A stretch of 64,000 bases of DNA, taken from Caballeronia pedi. GTDB taxonomy: Bacteria > Pseudomonadota > Gammaproteobacteria > Burkholderiales > Burkholderiaceae. Below the pieces are notes generated by a model. The model searched no databases, was not told the origin of the DNA, and saw only the letters and a program-made list of their open reading frames with translations. Every line of letters begins with the position of its first letter. The first letter of the stretch is position 1. This document shows, in pieces, positions 36,463 to 45,527 of this stretch. The stretch covers positions 310,001 through 374,000 of the forward strand of contig NZ_FCOE02000005.1 in NCBI RefSeq assembly GCF_001544915.2, written 5' to 3'. The position numbers and the translations under genes were made by a program.

Positions 36463-37623
36463 ATGCTGACGCGCCGCCAATTCCTCTGGTGCGCGGGCGC
36501 GAGCGCCGGCGCGATGCTCGTCGCGCCGCGGCTCGTGCTCGCTTCCGCCGACACCGAACGGCGCTTCGTGTTCGTGATCCAGCGCGGCGCGGCCGATGGG
36601 CTGAACATCGTCGTCCCTTACGGCGATCCGGCTTACGCGACGCTGCGCGGACCGCTCGCGATCGACGCATCGGGCGCGACGAAGCTCGACGGCATGTTCG
36701 CGCTGCATCCGTCGCTTGCGCAGCTCGCGCAGATGTATCGCGACAGGCAGGCGCTGTTCGTGCACGCGGTCGCGTCGCCGTATCGCGAGCGCTCGCACTT
36801 CGACGGCCAGAACGTGCTCGAAACCGGCGGCAACGCGCCGTATCGCCTGAAGGACGGCTGGATGAACCGCCTTCTTTCGATGCTGCCCGCGCTGCATGCA
36901 AACGGCAGCACCGATGCCGTCGCGTTCGCGCCGACCGTGCCGCTCGCCTTGCGTGGCCGCGCGGACGTGACGTCGTACGCGCCGTCGTCGCTGCCGCAGG
37001 CGCCGGACGATCTCATCACGCGTGTCTCGCAACTCTATGCGGGCGATGCGCAGCTCCATCCGCTCTGGGATGCCGCGATGCAGGCGCGCGGCCTCGCCGC
37101 CGATGCGGGTGCGCGTCAGGACCCGGCGAGCCTCGGCAAGCTGGCGGCGGGCTTTCTGAGCAAGCCGGACGGCCCGCGCATCGCGATGATCGAAACCGGC
37201 GGCTGGGACACGCACAGCGCGCAGAATCCGCGTCTCGCCGCGCAGCTCAAGGCGCTCGATACCATGCTCGCCGCCCTGCGCGACGGACTCGCCGAACATT
37301 GGGCGAACACGACCGTGCTCGTCGCGACGGAGTTCGGCCGCACGGCGGCGGCGAACGGCACGGGCGGTACGGATCACGGCACGGCATCGGCGGCGATGAT
37401 CGTCGGCGGCGCGGTGGCGGGCGGGCGTGTGATCGGGGACTGGCCGGGGCTTGCCAATGCATCGCTCTATCAGGGGCGCGATCTCTCGCCGACGATCGGG
37501 CTCGATGCCGTCATCGCGAGTGCGGCGGGCGAGAGCTTTGGCATCGATCCGGAGCGCGTCGGTGCGACGCTGTTTCCCGATTCTGGCAGCCAGCGGTTGG
37601 GGCAACGTATTCTGATCGGCTGA
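36463..37623 (+). CDS. DUF1501 family Tat-exported protein
   Basis: The 386-residue protein opens with a Tat signal (TRRQFLWCAGASAGAMLVA) and has the DUF1501 pattern: FVIQRGAADGLNIVVPYGDP, FDGQNVLETGG, IETGGWDTHSAQN, and TVLVATEFGRTAAANGTGGT followed by DHG. The fold is related to alkaline-phosphatase/sulfatase-type enzymes, but activity is undefined. It pairs with the DUF1800 gene. Its stop is followed almost at once by a large inverted repeat. Confidence 0.9.
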   Translation: MLTRRQFLWCAGASAGAMLVAPRLVLASADTERRFVFVIQRGAADGLNIVVPYGDPAYATLRGPLAIDASGATKLDGMFALHPSLAQLAQMYRDRQALFVHAVASPYRERSHFDGQNVLETGGNAPYRLKDGWMNRLLSMLPALHANGSTDAVAFAPTVPLALRGRADVTSYAPSSLPQAPDDLITRVSQLYAGDAQLHPLWDAAMQARGLAADAGARQDPASLGKLAAGFLSKPDGPRIAMIETGGWDTHSAQNPRLAAQLKALDTMLAALRDGLAEHWANTTVLVATEFGRTAAANGTGGTDHGTASAAMIVGGAVAGGRVIGDWPGLANASLYQGRDLSPTIGLDAVIASAAGESFGIDPERVGATLFPDSGSQRLGQRILIG

Positions 37624-37695
37624 AGCGTAAGCCAGGGTTTTCGCCGGTCCCGTGTTCGTGTCGGTTTGTTAGCGTTGCCCCTGTGCGGGGCGGCA

Positions 37696-37727
37696 GTCAC
37701 TTTCTTTGCTGCTGCAAAGAAAGTGAC
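37696..37727. repeat. 14-bp hairpin, left copy
   Basis: GTCACTTTCTTTGC, loop TGCT, GCAAAGAAAGTGAC: a perfect 14-bp stem with a four-base loop inside the left arm of the inverted repeat. No T-run follows, so it is not a standard terminator. Confidence 0.9.
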
Positions 37728-38169
37728 CAAAGAAACAGCTTGTCCCAGCCGGAACGCTTCATACCGGCCGCGGCACAGGCGCACATTTAGGGCACAGCAG
37801 TAGCGAGTGCCCTCGTAGGTCCAATCGGGCTTGGACCGCGCACGGTCTGACAAGCTATTCGTTTTAGGGCGCGGGTTCAGCACCAAAGAGTTCCGGCACA
37901 GCGCTGCGCGCTGCCGTGAGGTCTGCAACGGAAACCAACGAGAAAAGAGAAACGCCGAAGCACGCGCAGACCCTATGTACCCATCGGCCGCGAAGCGGGC
38001 CGGAGCTATTTGGTGCTGAACCAGTCTGTTCTGTGGCGCGATGTGACAGACCGTGCGCGATCCAAGCCCGATTAGGCCTATGAGGGCACTCGCTACTGCG
38101 GTGCCCAAAACGATCGCCTGTGCCGCGGCCGGCATGAAGCGCTTTGGATGGGGAAAGCTGCTTTCTTTG

Positions 38170-38201
38170 CCTACTTTCTTTGCAGCAGCAAAGAAAGTAG
38201 G
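38170..38201. repeat. 14-bp hairpin, right copy
   Basis: CCTACTTTCTTTGC, loop AGCA, GCAAAGAAAGTAGG: the same hairpin in the right arm. Outer stem pairs differ from the left copy (GTCAC/GTGAC against CCTAC/GTAGG) yet pairing is kept on both sides. Confidence 0.9.
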
Positions 38202-38282
38202 TGCCGCCCCGCACAGGGGCAACACTAATAGACCAACACGAATACGGGATCCGGCGACAAACCCAAAGCGCACCACCCGCCC

Positions 38283-38930
38283 TCAACCCTTCGACAACAA
38301 CACCGCGACATGCGTTGATCCAGTCTGCTCGGCGATATCCTTCGCGGTCATCCCACGATCATCGCGCAAATCGCGTTGCGCCCCGCGCGCAAGCAGCATC
38401 GACGCGGTCTCTTCCTGATCGTATCCCGCAGCCCACATCAACACCGTCAGGTGATTACGATACGCCGCGTTCACATCCACGCCCGCATCGAGCAGGCGCT
38501 GCACGACCGCCGTGTGCCCGCGCCCGGCCGCATACTCGATCGCAGTCTTGCCAACGCGGTCCGTCGCCGCGGCATCGGCATGATGCGCAAGCAGCAGCGC
38601 GGCGATTTCATCGTTGCCGGTGAAGGCCGCGGCCATCAGCGGCGTGATGCCCTGCACGTCCGCCTGACTCACCTTCGCGCCGCGCTCGATCAGCATGCGC
38701 GCCATCGGCGCCTGGCCCTTCTTGCACGCGCTGATGAGCGGCGTGTCGCCGATGCGGTTGCGCGAATCGATCGCCGCGCCGTCATCGAGCAAACGCGTGA
38801 CGGCCGCCTGATCGCCCTCGCGCGCGGCGGATAGCAGGCGTTCGTTGAGCGCGTACGCATCGGTCTGCGCGTGCGCGGTCATCGAAAGCGTCAGTGCGAA
38901 CAGCACGCAACGGAGTGTGTTCACGCTCAT
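38283..38930 (-). CDS. Periplasmic ankyrin-repeat protein
   Basis: The 215-residue protein has a signal peptide (MSVNTLRCVLFALTLSMTAHA) and about five ankyrin repeats, for example GDTPLISACKKGQAPMARML and GITPLMAAAFTGNDEIAALL. It is expected to bind another periplasmic protein. Its ATG overlaps the stop of the cytochrome c gene by four bases, and that gene is coupled to the PQQ dehydrogenase, so it may assist that complex. The partner is not known. Confidence 0.88.
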   Translation of the reverse strand: MSVNTLRCVLFALTLSMTAHAQTDAYALNERLLSAAREGDQAAVTRLLDDGAAIDSRNRIGDTPLISACKKGQAPMARMLIERGAKVSQADVQGITPLMAAAFTGNDEIAALLLAHHADAAATDRVGKTAIEYAAGRGHTAVVQRLLDAGVDVNAAYRNHLTVLMWAAGYDQEETASMLLARGAQRDLRDDRGMTAKDIAEQTGSTHVAVLLSKG

Positions 38931-39535
38931 TGCAGATTCGCGATGTAATTCGCGAGATTTTCGATGTCGGCGTCGGTCAGATTCTTCGACACGCTCGTCA
39001 TGTTGCCCGCGTCGTTGGTGCGCTTTCTGTCGCGGAAATCCTGCAACTGCTTGACGATGTACGGATACTGCTGCCCGGCCACGCGCGGAATTTCGTTTTG
39101 CCCCGCGAAGCCGCCGAGATGGCACATCGTGCAAAGAATCTCTTCGGACTTCTTTCTGCCCGCTTCCACTTTCACCGGATCGGCCTTGAAGTCGGTGGCG
39201 ATGGGCTTCTGCGCGGCGAAGTAATCGGCGAGGTCATGCATGTCGGCGGGCGTGAGCGTCTCCACCATCGGCGACATGCGCGGGTCACTGCGGCGGCCCG
39301 CCTTGAAATCGCGCAATTGCAGATAAAGATAGCGCGACGTCTGTCCGGCGAGCGATGGATAGTCGCCCGTCGTCGAGTTGCCGCCGAGACCGTGACAGGT
39401 CGTGCAGATCGCCGCCTTCGCCGCGACCGCCGGCGAAGCGGCGCGGGAGAAGGACGGCAGCGACAACAGCGCGCACGCGACGATCCACAGCACGTACACG
39501 AGCCAGACGCGCAGACGTTTCGAGCGCACCGTCAT
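38927..39535 (-). CDS. Dihaem c-type cytochrome (cytochrome c4-like)
   Basis: The 202-residue protein has a membrane/signal helix (VWLVYVLWIVACALLSLPS) and two haem-binding sites, CTTCH at 44-48 and CTMCH at 135-139, in two similar domains (RMSPMVETLTPADMHDLADY and GNMTSVSKNLTDADIENLAN, each with a candidate Met ligand). It would accept electrons from the PQQ dehydrogenase and pass them to the respiratory chain. Starts and stops overlap with both neighbours. Confidence 0.92.
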   Translation of the reverse strand: MTVRSKRLRVWLVYVLWIVACALLSLPSFSRAASPAVAAKAAICTTCHGLGGNSTTGDYPSLAGQTSRYLYLQLRDFKAGRRSDPRMSPMVETLTPADMHDLADYFAAQKPIATDFKADPVKVEAGRKKSEEILCTMCHLGGFAGQNEIPRVAGQQYPYIVKQLQDFRDRKRTNDAGNMTSVSKNLTDADIENLANYIANLQ

Positions 39536-41274
39536 CAGGGCAGCGCGAACACGAGCAGGCTGTTGCCGCGCTTGAAGTCGAGCTGCGTGTTGCCGCCCGC
39601 CGCGACCGCGATGTACTGCTTGCCGTTCACCATGTACGACACCGCCGGCGCATTGACGCCCGCGCCGCACTGGAACTCCCAGAGCTTGCGCCCGGTTGCG
39701 GCGTCGAAGGCGCGGAACAGCCCGTTGCCTTCGCCGTTGAACACGAGCCCGCCCGCCGTGGCGAGCACGCCGCCGATCAGCGGCTGGTCCGTCTTGAAGC
39801 CCCACGCGATCTTGCCGGTATCGACATTCACCGCGACGAGCCGGCCCCATTGCTGCTCGGACGGAATCGTCTTGAACGCGCCGCCGAGCCACAGCTTGCC
39901 GCCGGGATACGCCGCTTCCTCGACCTGATACGTCATCGGCTGATGCAGGTTCGCGGCGTAGGCCATGCGCGTCTTCGGGCTGAAGGCCATCGGCGACCAT
40001 TCGACGCCGCCGTTCGCGCCCGGCAGCATGCGCGCGCCGGTCGGCGTCGGCAGGGTCCAGACGCCTTCCTGCGGAATCATCGCGTCGGAAATGCGGATGA
40101 TCTTGCCGTCGCGGCGGTCATGCACATAGACGAAGCCGGTCTTGCCGCCGTGGATGATGCCCGGGATCATCTGTCCGTTCTTGTCCTTCACGTCGATGAG
40201 AATCGGCGGGCTCACCGCGTCGAGATCCCACACGTCGTGCGCGATGTACTGGGAATGCCACTTGTACTTGCCGGTATCGAGCTCGATGGCGACGAGCGAA
40301 TCCGTATAGAGATTGTCGCCGGGACGAATCGCGCCATACAGGTCCGGCGATGGGTTGCCGACCACGAAATACACCGTGCGCGTCTTGCGATCGACCGCGG
40401 GCGCCATCCACACGCCACCGCCGAGCGTCTTGTTGAAGTCCGTGCCCTTGTCCGCGAGCGTCTTCTTTTCGGCGGCGATATCGCGTTTCATGTTGCGGCC
40501 GACAGCATCGTTCTCGGCCCACACGCCTTCGCTGCCCGTGTCCGGGATCGTGTAGAAGGTCCACAGCAACTGGCCGGAATTCGCATCGAACGCCTTCACG
40601 AAGCCGCGTATGCCGTATTCGCCGCCGTTCGTGCCGATCAGCACCTTGTCGTCGACGACAACCGGCGCCATCGTCTCCGAATAGCCTTCTTCGGGATCGG
40701 CGATCTGCGTCGACCACAGCACGTTGCCGGTCTTCGCGTCGAGCGCGACGAGCTTCGCGTCGAGCGTGCCCATGAAGAGCCGGTTGCCCGAGATCGCCAC
40801 GCCGCGATTGTTCGGGCCGCAGCAGAAGGTCGTGACCGGACCCATCTTGTGCTTGTAATGCCAGAATTCCTTGCCCGTCACCGCATCGATCGCGTAGACG
40901 TGGTTGTACGACGTGGTGAGGAACATCACGCCGTTCGAGACGATCGGCGCGGTTTCCATCGACTCCATCACCGCCGTCTGGAAGATGAACGCGGGCTTGA
41001 GCTTCGCCACATTCGATGTGTTGATCTGCGTCGCGGGCGCATAGCGCGTTTCGGCATACGATCCGTTCGAATGCAGCCAGGACGCGCTGTCGCCCGCGGC
41101 GCCGTCGAGCTGTTGCTGCGAGATGGGCCGCAGCGAACTCGGGACTGGCGAAGCCTGCGTCGTGTTGGCGTTCTGGATTTCTTCGGCGGCTTCGATTCCG
41201 GGCGATGTCACGATCCCGAAAGCACCGATGGCAACAATGAGCGGAACGAGCGAGGTACGGGAAAAACCGGCCAT
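39535..41274 (-). CDS. PQQ-dependent alcohol-type dehydrogenase
   Basis: The 579-residue periplasmic quinoprotein has a signal peptide and an eight-bladed propeller with W-motifs. It shows the adjacent cysteine pair C151-C152 (TTFCCGPN) that forms the disulphide over PQQ, N307 (VVGNPSPD) and the catalytic base D350 in HDVWDLDAV. The N-to-D spacing (43) is close to that of MxaF (261 to 303). D352 sits where lanthanide-dependent enzymes carry an extra Asp. GGGAG precedes the start at 41274. The substrate is unknown. A cytochrome c and an ankyrin gene follow. Confidence 0.9.
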   Translation of the reverse strand: MAGFSRTSLVPLIVAIGAFGIVTSPGIEAAEEIQNANTTQASPVPSSLRPISQQQLDGAAGDSASWLHSNGSYAETRYAPATQINTSNVAKLKPAFIFQTAVMESMETAPIVSNGVMFLTTSYNHVYAIDAVTGKEFWHYKHKMGPVTTFCCGPNNRGVAISGNRLFMGTLDAKLVALDAKTGNVLWSTQIADPEEGYSETMAPVVVDDKVLIGTNGGEYGIRGFVKAFDANSGQLLWTFYTIPDTGSEGVWAENDAVGRNMKRDIAAEKKTLADKGTDFNKTLGGGVWMAPAVDRKTRTVYFVVGNPSPDLYGAIRPGDNLYTDSLVAIELDTGKYKWHSQYIAHDVWDLDAVSPPILIDVKDKNGQMIPGIIHGGKTGFVYVHDRRDGKIIRISDAMIPQEGVWTLPTPTGARMLPGANGGVEWSPMAFSPKTRMAYAANLHQPMTYQVEEAAYPGGKLWLGGAFKTIPSEQQWGRLVAVNVDTGKIAWGFKTDQPLIGGVLATAGGLVFNGEGNGLFRAFDAATGRKLWEFQCGAGVNAPAVSYMVNGKQYIAVAAGGNTQLDFKRGNSLLVFALP

Positions 41275-41602
41275 GTCAGTCTCCCAAATCGTTCTTGTGT
41301 CGGCCTCGTGGTGCGCGGCGGAACATTGGCTGCTCTCTTCTGCGCCCGCAAAAAAGCATAGGCAATTTAAAAACGCATTTCCAGAAACATCGAAAGGTTG
41401 GGATGAAGGGTATGTCAGGGGCAGGCGTGCGACGATTTTTAGTAGTATGGATTGGAGTGCCGTTATGATTGCGCCCGTCATGCCGATAGCAGCTTGCCGT
41501 ATCGCCGGCTTTCGCTTATCGCTTCTTCATCTTCCGTTGCGCGCCATGTGTTGACGTTTTCCTTTCGCGTCGCATCGATATTCACTTTCATCCGGACGCA
41601 CC
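41275..41602. other. Divergent promoter region of the PQQ operon and an AI-2E transporter gene
   Basis: No gene is supported. The central part is AT-richer than the surroundings (GCAATTTAAAAACGC near 41362 and GATTTTTAGTAGTATGG near 41436), as expected for promoters reading both ways. No specific operator was recognised. Confidence 0.45.
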
Positions 41603-42775
41603 ATGCCAATCCCATCCAACGGGCAGCCGAATCCGAATCCCCGCCAGCCGGTGGATATCGCCCGCATCCTGCTGATCATCACCATCCTGACCGCGCTCAC
41701 GGTCGGCAGCCTCTACATCCTGCGCCCGTTCCTGCCGGGCCTCATCTGGGCGACGACGATCGTCGTCGCGACCTGGCCGCTGATGCGCGGCGTGCAGCGC
41801 CGCTGCGGCAACCGCCGCTGGATCGCGACGACCGTGATGCTGCTCTTGCTGCTGATCGTGATCGTGCTGCCGCTGTATCAGGCGATCTCGACGCTCGCCC
41901 TGCATGGCGGCGAGATCATGGCGGCCGTCAAGAGCCTGCCGAGCTACGCATTGCCGCCGCCGCCGGGCTGGATACACGATATCCCGCTCGTCGGCCAGCG
42001 CATGTCGACGGAATGGCAGACGCTCTCGGATGCGGGCCCCGGCGGCATGCTCGCCAAGCTCGAACCTTACGTGACGATCGCCGCGCGCTGGATGCTCGCG
42101 CATGCCGCCGTCGTCGGCGTGTTCGTGATGCACATGGTCATCACCATCATCATCTCCGGCATTCTGTACATGAACGGCGAAGCGGCGGGACGCTTCGTCG
42201 TGCGCTTCGCGACGCGCATCGCCGCGCAGCGCGGCGCGGAAGCCGTGAAGCTCGCCGGCCTCGCAATCCGCGCGGTGGCGCTCGGGATCGTCGTGACGGC
42301 GGTGACGCAGTCGGCCTTGGGCGGCATCGGGCTCGCGCTCGCGGGCGTGCCGGCAGCGGGCATCATCACGGCCATCATGCTGATGCTGTGCCTCGCGCAG
42401 ATCGGCCCGCTGCTGCCGCTCCTGGGCGGCGTGGCGTGGCTCTTCTGGCACGGCGCGCATATCACCGGTTCGCTGCTGCTCGTATGGTCGATCATGATCG
42501 CGATGCTCGACAACTTTCTGCGGCCCATTCTGATCAAGCGCGGCGTGAATCTCTCGATGCTGCTGATTCTTTCCGGCGTGCTCGGCGGCATGTTCGCGTT
42601 CGGAATAGTCGGATTGTTCATCGGACCCGTTATTCTCGCGGTGACGTCGACGATTTTGAATGCGTGGATCAACGAGCAGCCGCCGCTGCCGCAAGTCGAA
42701 GCGATAAGCACCGACGAAGCCGCCAAAGCCGCGTCCACACAGGGTCTTGCAGATGCATCGCGACGCCGGACTTAA
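41603..42775 (+). CDS. AI-2E family transporter (YdiK-like)
   Basis: The 390-residue membrane protein has about eight hydrophobic helices, starting with ILLIITILTALTVGSLYILR and including the family segment DNFLRPILIKRGVNLSMLLI followed by LSGVLGGMFAFGIVGLFIGP. This family exports or takes up small molecules and ions; only some members move autoinducer-2. The closest style is E. coli YdiK. No ribosome site is obvious before 41603. The neighbours give no hint of the cargo. Confidence 0.88.
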   Translation: MPIPSNGQPNPNPRQPVDIARILLIITILTALTVGSLYILRPFLPGLIWATTIVVATWPLMRGVQRRCGNRRWIATTVMLLLLLIVIVLPLYQAISTLALHGGEIMAAVKSLPSYALPPPPGWIHDIPLVGQRMSTEWQTLSDAGPGGMLAKLEPYVTIAARWMLAHAAVVGVFVMHMVITIIISGILYMNGEAAGRFVVRFATRIAAQRGAEAVKLAGLAIRAVALGIVVTAVTQSALGGIGLALAGVPAAGIITAIMLMLCLAQIGPLLPLLGGVAWLFWHGAHITGSLLLVWSIMIAMLDNFLRPILIKRGVNLSMLLILSGVLGGMFAFGIVGLFIGPVILAVTSTILNAWINEQPPLPQVEAISTDEAAKAASTQGLADASRRRT

Positions 42776-42795
42776 CTGATAAATATATTCATGTT

Positions 42796-42817
42796 TTGTC
42801 GCATTTGATTGCGACAA
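42796..42817. repeat. Short inverted repeat in an AT-rich gap
   Basis: TTGTCGCA, loop TTTGAT, TGCGACAA: a perfect 8-bp stem 20 bases after the AI-2E transporter stop. It lacks a T-run. It may be a weak terminator or an operator for the next gene; the surrounding 42776-42966 is AT-rich and holds no gene. Confidence 0.55.
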
Positions 42818-42966
42818 TCAGATTGGACTTAAATTGAGAATTCGGATTCTTACGAAAATGAGATTTTCTCCGAGTAAATGCCGCGTTTCATAGGAATTCG
42901 AAGATGGCTATCCGTTACAATGCAATCCTTTGTTATTTGCCCGATTGAGGGCGTAGGGGATTGACC

Positions 42967-43503
42967 ATGTCTCTGCGCGACGTGGACGCCATCGATTACA
43001 TCGGAGTGAACATTCTCTTCAGGCGCGTATATGTCGGGCTCTTCGACGAGCTCGACTGGCGCGATGAACGAGAACATCAGGATTTGCTCACGAAGAAAAT
43101 CGACCGCTACATCCGGTATATCCGCTCAGGTAAATTGCTGTTGAATTACCCGAAAGTGCGCGGCTATGAGATCGTGGTGGAATACGTGTCGCACCATCCC
43201 ATGACGCCCTCGGCAGTCGAGTTCTGGAAGTCGCGCGAGCGCTTGCTGCATGAAGCCGGCTACGCGGTGCACATTCGCGGCGTGGATGTGCGCCATGCGC
43301 TCGGCATCAGCGTCGACGAACCGGAGCACGTCAATGCCGAGCCGGTCGAGCCGCCCGCGCTCGAAGTGCTCGATCCGGACCCGCTCACACAGCAACTGGC
43401 GGATGTCTCCGATATCTCGTATCTTCCGCCCTTGACGCCCGAGCGCCGGCCGCACGCGCTGCCCGTGCTCAGGCGTCTTGCGATGCGACACGCGACCGGT
43501 TAG
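42967..43503 (+). CDS. DUF6572 protein
   Basis: The 178-residue cytoplasmic protein starts IDYIGVNILFRRVYVGLFDE and continues QDLLTKKIDRYIRYIRSGKL, matching the DUF6572 family, which fills residues 1 to about 105. The Pro/Glu-rich tail (about 115-178) is not part of the family and looks disordered. Function is unknown. The ATG at 42967 is preceded by GTAGGGGATTGACC. A strong terminator follows. Confidence 0.75.
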   Translation: MSLRDVDAIDYIGVNILFRRVYVGLFDELDWRDEREHQDLLTKKIDRYIRYIRSGKLLLNYPKVRGYEIVVEYVSHHPMTPSAVEFWKSRERLLHEAGYAVHIRGVDVRHALGISVDEPEHVNAEPVEPPALEVLDPDPLTQQLADVSDISYLPPLTPERRPHALPVLRRLAMRHATG

Positions 43504-43522
43504 CGGACGGAATCGCTCCTTA

Positions 43523-43560
43523 AAAAAGCGGCGAGGCTCATGTGAGCCTCGCCGCTTTTT
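43523..43560. terminator. Bidirectional intrinsic terminator
   Basis: An 18-bp perfect stem runs from AAAAAGCGGCGAGGCTCA to TGAGCCTCGCCGCTTTTT with a two-base gap in the middle; T-runs exist on both strands. It separates the convergent DUF6572 gene and the exported Gln/Ser-rich protein gene. Confidence 0.93.
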
Positions 43561-43574
43561 CTTTGCGCATTACA

Positions 43575-44285
43575 TCACTTCGCGCCGCTCAACGCCGATG
43601 TCGCGACCGACGGCACCGAGATGCCGTTGGCGTTCGCATACTGCACCGCCTGCGTGAGCGTCTGCACCAGCGACTGCAACTGTCCCGGCGCGGATTGCGC
43701 GATGTAAGTCGCCGCCTGCGCCGTCGCCGGATTGGAGCCGGCCTGCAGAAGCGAGGACATGTTCATCGAATTCGTCACCGCGCCCAGATTCGATTGCAGG
43801 CCGGCGTACTGCTTCACGCCCTGGCCCAGCGACGCGAGGCCATCGCTGAAGGTCTGCTTGCTCGTGGCGGTCGGCGGCGTTGTCGAGCCATTCGACAATG
43901 CCTGCAACAGCGATTGCGAGACGCTCTGCTGCGTGCCGCCGAGTTGCGACAGCACGCTCGTGCTCGGCACGCCGCTGCCACCCGATGCACCCGACAACAG
44001 TCCCGCCGCCGATTGCGCCTGACTCGCGACGCTCGACATGCCCATCGCCGAAGCGAGGCTCGATTGTCCGGACAGCACCTGCTGATTGGCGCCGAGATAG
44101 CCCTGCACGAGCGAGCTCATGGCCGAAGGCTGCGCCGCGCCGTTCGCGCCAGTCGCCACATCTGACTTGCCGCTGCCGAAGCCGAATTGCTGAAGATTGA
44201 TCTGTGCATACGATGCGGCCGGCGCGATCAACGCGAATGCGATGCCGGCCGACAGAAGCGCGCGCCGTGACGTGCGGTTCGGCAT
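43575..44285 (-). CDS. Exported Ser/Gln/Ala-rich protein of unknown function
   Basis: The 236-residue product has a signal peptide (RRALLSAGIAFALIAPAASYA) followed by a low-complexity mature chain rich in Ser, Gln, Gly and Ala, with predicted helices such as SALVQ-like SSLVQGYLGANQQVLSGQSS and GQLQSLVQTLTQAVQYANAN. No cysteine, membrane helix or known domain is visible in the mature part. It is flanked by a bidirectional terminator and stands alone. Confidence 0.75.
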   Translation of the reverse strand: MPNRTSRRALLSAGIAFALIAPAASYAQINLQQFGFGSGKSDVATGANGAAQPSAMSSLVQGYLGANQQVLSGQSSLASAMGMSSVASQAQSAAGLLSGASGGSGVPSTSVLSQLGGTQQSVSQSLLQALSNGSTTPPTATSKQTFSDGLASLGQGVKQYAGLQSNLGAVTNSMNMSSLLQAGSNPATAQAATYIAQSAPGQLQSLVQTLTQAVQYANANGISVPSVATSALSGAK

Positions 44286-44392
44286 GGTGTTTCCTCCTCT
44301 TGAATTGTCCGATGATCAGTGAGCCCTTTCGACCATCGGCCATTTCGACGGTTCGCCGCAGAAACATTTGCTTGCGAATTCCGTCAGGAGAA

Positions 44393-45514
44393 TCAGGCGC
44401 CCAGCGCCGCGAGCGGATGCATCTCCCTGCGCCACGGCGACGAGAGAAAGTGCTGCACGCGCTCGGCGCGCACTTGCGAAAGTGTCGTCGGTGCGAAACG
44501 CGGGCGCTCGTCCTTGTCGATGATGAGCGCGCGCACGCCTTCGACGAAATCGCCATCGTCGATCGCGCGATACACGACGCCCAGTTCCATGCGGAAGCAG
44601 TCCGCCAGCGTCATCTGACGGCCGCGCAGTAGCGCGTGATATGTGACTTCGAGCATCGTCGGCGAGTGGCTGGCGAGGGTGGCGAGCGTCGCGCGCGCCC
44701 AGTCCGATTCGTCCGCCGCCAGCGACGCCGCGATGCGCTCCGCGCCGCCCGTCGCGCACGCGGAGAAATGACGCCTGATCTGCGCGCGGATATCGTCGAG
44801 TGGCGCGTGGCGTTCGATATTCGCGCCCGGCACGAACACGCGTTGCAGTTGCGTCATTGCGTCGCGCGCATCGTCCCAGCGCAGCGCTTCGAGGCGCTGG
44901 ACGAAGCCGCGCAGCCACGTCGACGGCACGCACGCGTCCGCGAGCCCGACGCGTTTCGCATCCGCGCCCGAAAGACGCGTGCCCGTCAGTCCGACGTAAA
45001 GCGCGAGATCGCGCGGCAACACGCGCAGGAAGTGCGTCGCGCCGACATCGGGCAACAGGCCGATACGCGTCTCGGGCATCGCCATGCGCGTGCGCTCGGT
45101 CGCGATGCGCAGCGCGGCGCCTTGCGCGAGCCCCATGCCGCCGCCCATCACGATGCCGTCCATCAGCGCGATGACCGGCTTCGCAAACCGATGCACGGTG
45201 TAGTCGAGCCGATATTCGTCGATGAAGAATTTCAGCCACGGCGTGTCGTGATGCGGATCGTTGCGCGCGGCGTGATACAGATTGCGCACGTCGCCGCCCG
45301 CGCAAAATGCCTTGTCGCCCGCGCCGCGCAGTACGACCGCGGCGATCGAATCGTCCTCGGCGCAGCGGGCGAAAATATCCGTGAGGAGCGCGATCATGTC
45401 GTGCGACAGCGCGTTCAACGCGTGCGGACGGTCGAGCGTGACGATCGCCACACGGTTGATTATCGCGAAGCCGACTTCAGGCGCGTCGCGCAGCAAACCT
45501 TGCGTGCTCATCAT
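44393..45514 (-). CDS. 3-hydroxyisobutyryl-CoA hydrolase-type enoyl-CoA hydratase family protein
   Basis: The 373-residue enzyme belongs to the HIBCH branch of the crotonase family: KAFCAGGDVRNLYHAAR, MDGIVMGGGMGLAQGAALRI and MPETRIGLLPDVGATHFL, with the catalytic Glu and the extended C-terminal third that plain hydratases lack. It would release 3-hydroxyisobutyrate from its CoA ester in valine breakdown. AAGGA lies six bases before 45514. It is the third gene of a leftward operon with an acyl-CoA ligase and an acyl-CoA dehydrogenase. Confidence 0.88.
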   Translation of the reverse strand: MMSTQGLLRDAPEVGFAIINRVAIVTLDRPHALNALSHDMIALLTDIFARCAEDDSIAAVVLRGAGDKAFCAGGDVRNLYHAARNDPHHDTPWLKFFIDEYRLDYTVHRFAKPVIALMDGIVMGGGMGLAQGAALRIATERTRMAMPETRIGLLPDVGATHFLRVLPRDLALYVGLTGTRLSGADAKRVGLADACVPSTWLRGFVQRLEALRWDDARDAMTQLQRVFVPGANIERHAPLDDIRAQIRRHFSACATGGAERIAASLAADESDWARATLATLASHSPTMLEVTYHALLRGRQMTLADCFRMELGVVYRAIDDGDFVEGVRALIIDKDERPRFAPTTLSQVRAERVQHFLSSPWRREMHPLAALGA

Positions 45515-45527
45515 CAGGATTCCTTTG

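Larger units (their letters stand above)
37635..38264. repeat. Large imperfect inverted repeat filling a convergent intergenic region
   Basis: The left arm (37635-37896) and the reverse complement of the right arm (38000-38264) align almost end to end with scattered substitutions and small gaps; over 37649-37727 I count roughly ten differences in 79 bases. About 100 bases separate the arms. It occupies nearly all the space between the DUF1501 gene and the convergent ankyrin gene. Open frames inside it read as low-complexity AAAKKV-type peptides and are not genes. The hairpin family resembles a common Burkholderiaceae intergenic element. Confidence 0.85.

Noticed and set aside
37635..38264. 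Insertion sequence or CRISPR-like array
   Set aside because: There is no transposase and no regularly spaced direct repeats; the repeats are one inverted pair.
37470..38276. Long minus-strand frame through the inverted repeat
   Set aside because: It runs through the repeat and the end of the DUF1501 gene, and encodes low-complexity AAAKKV-type peptide seen as a spurious product of this element.
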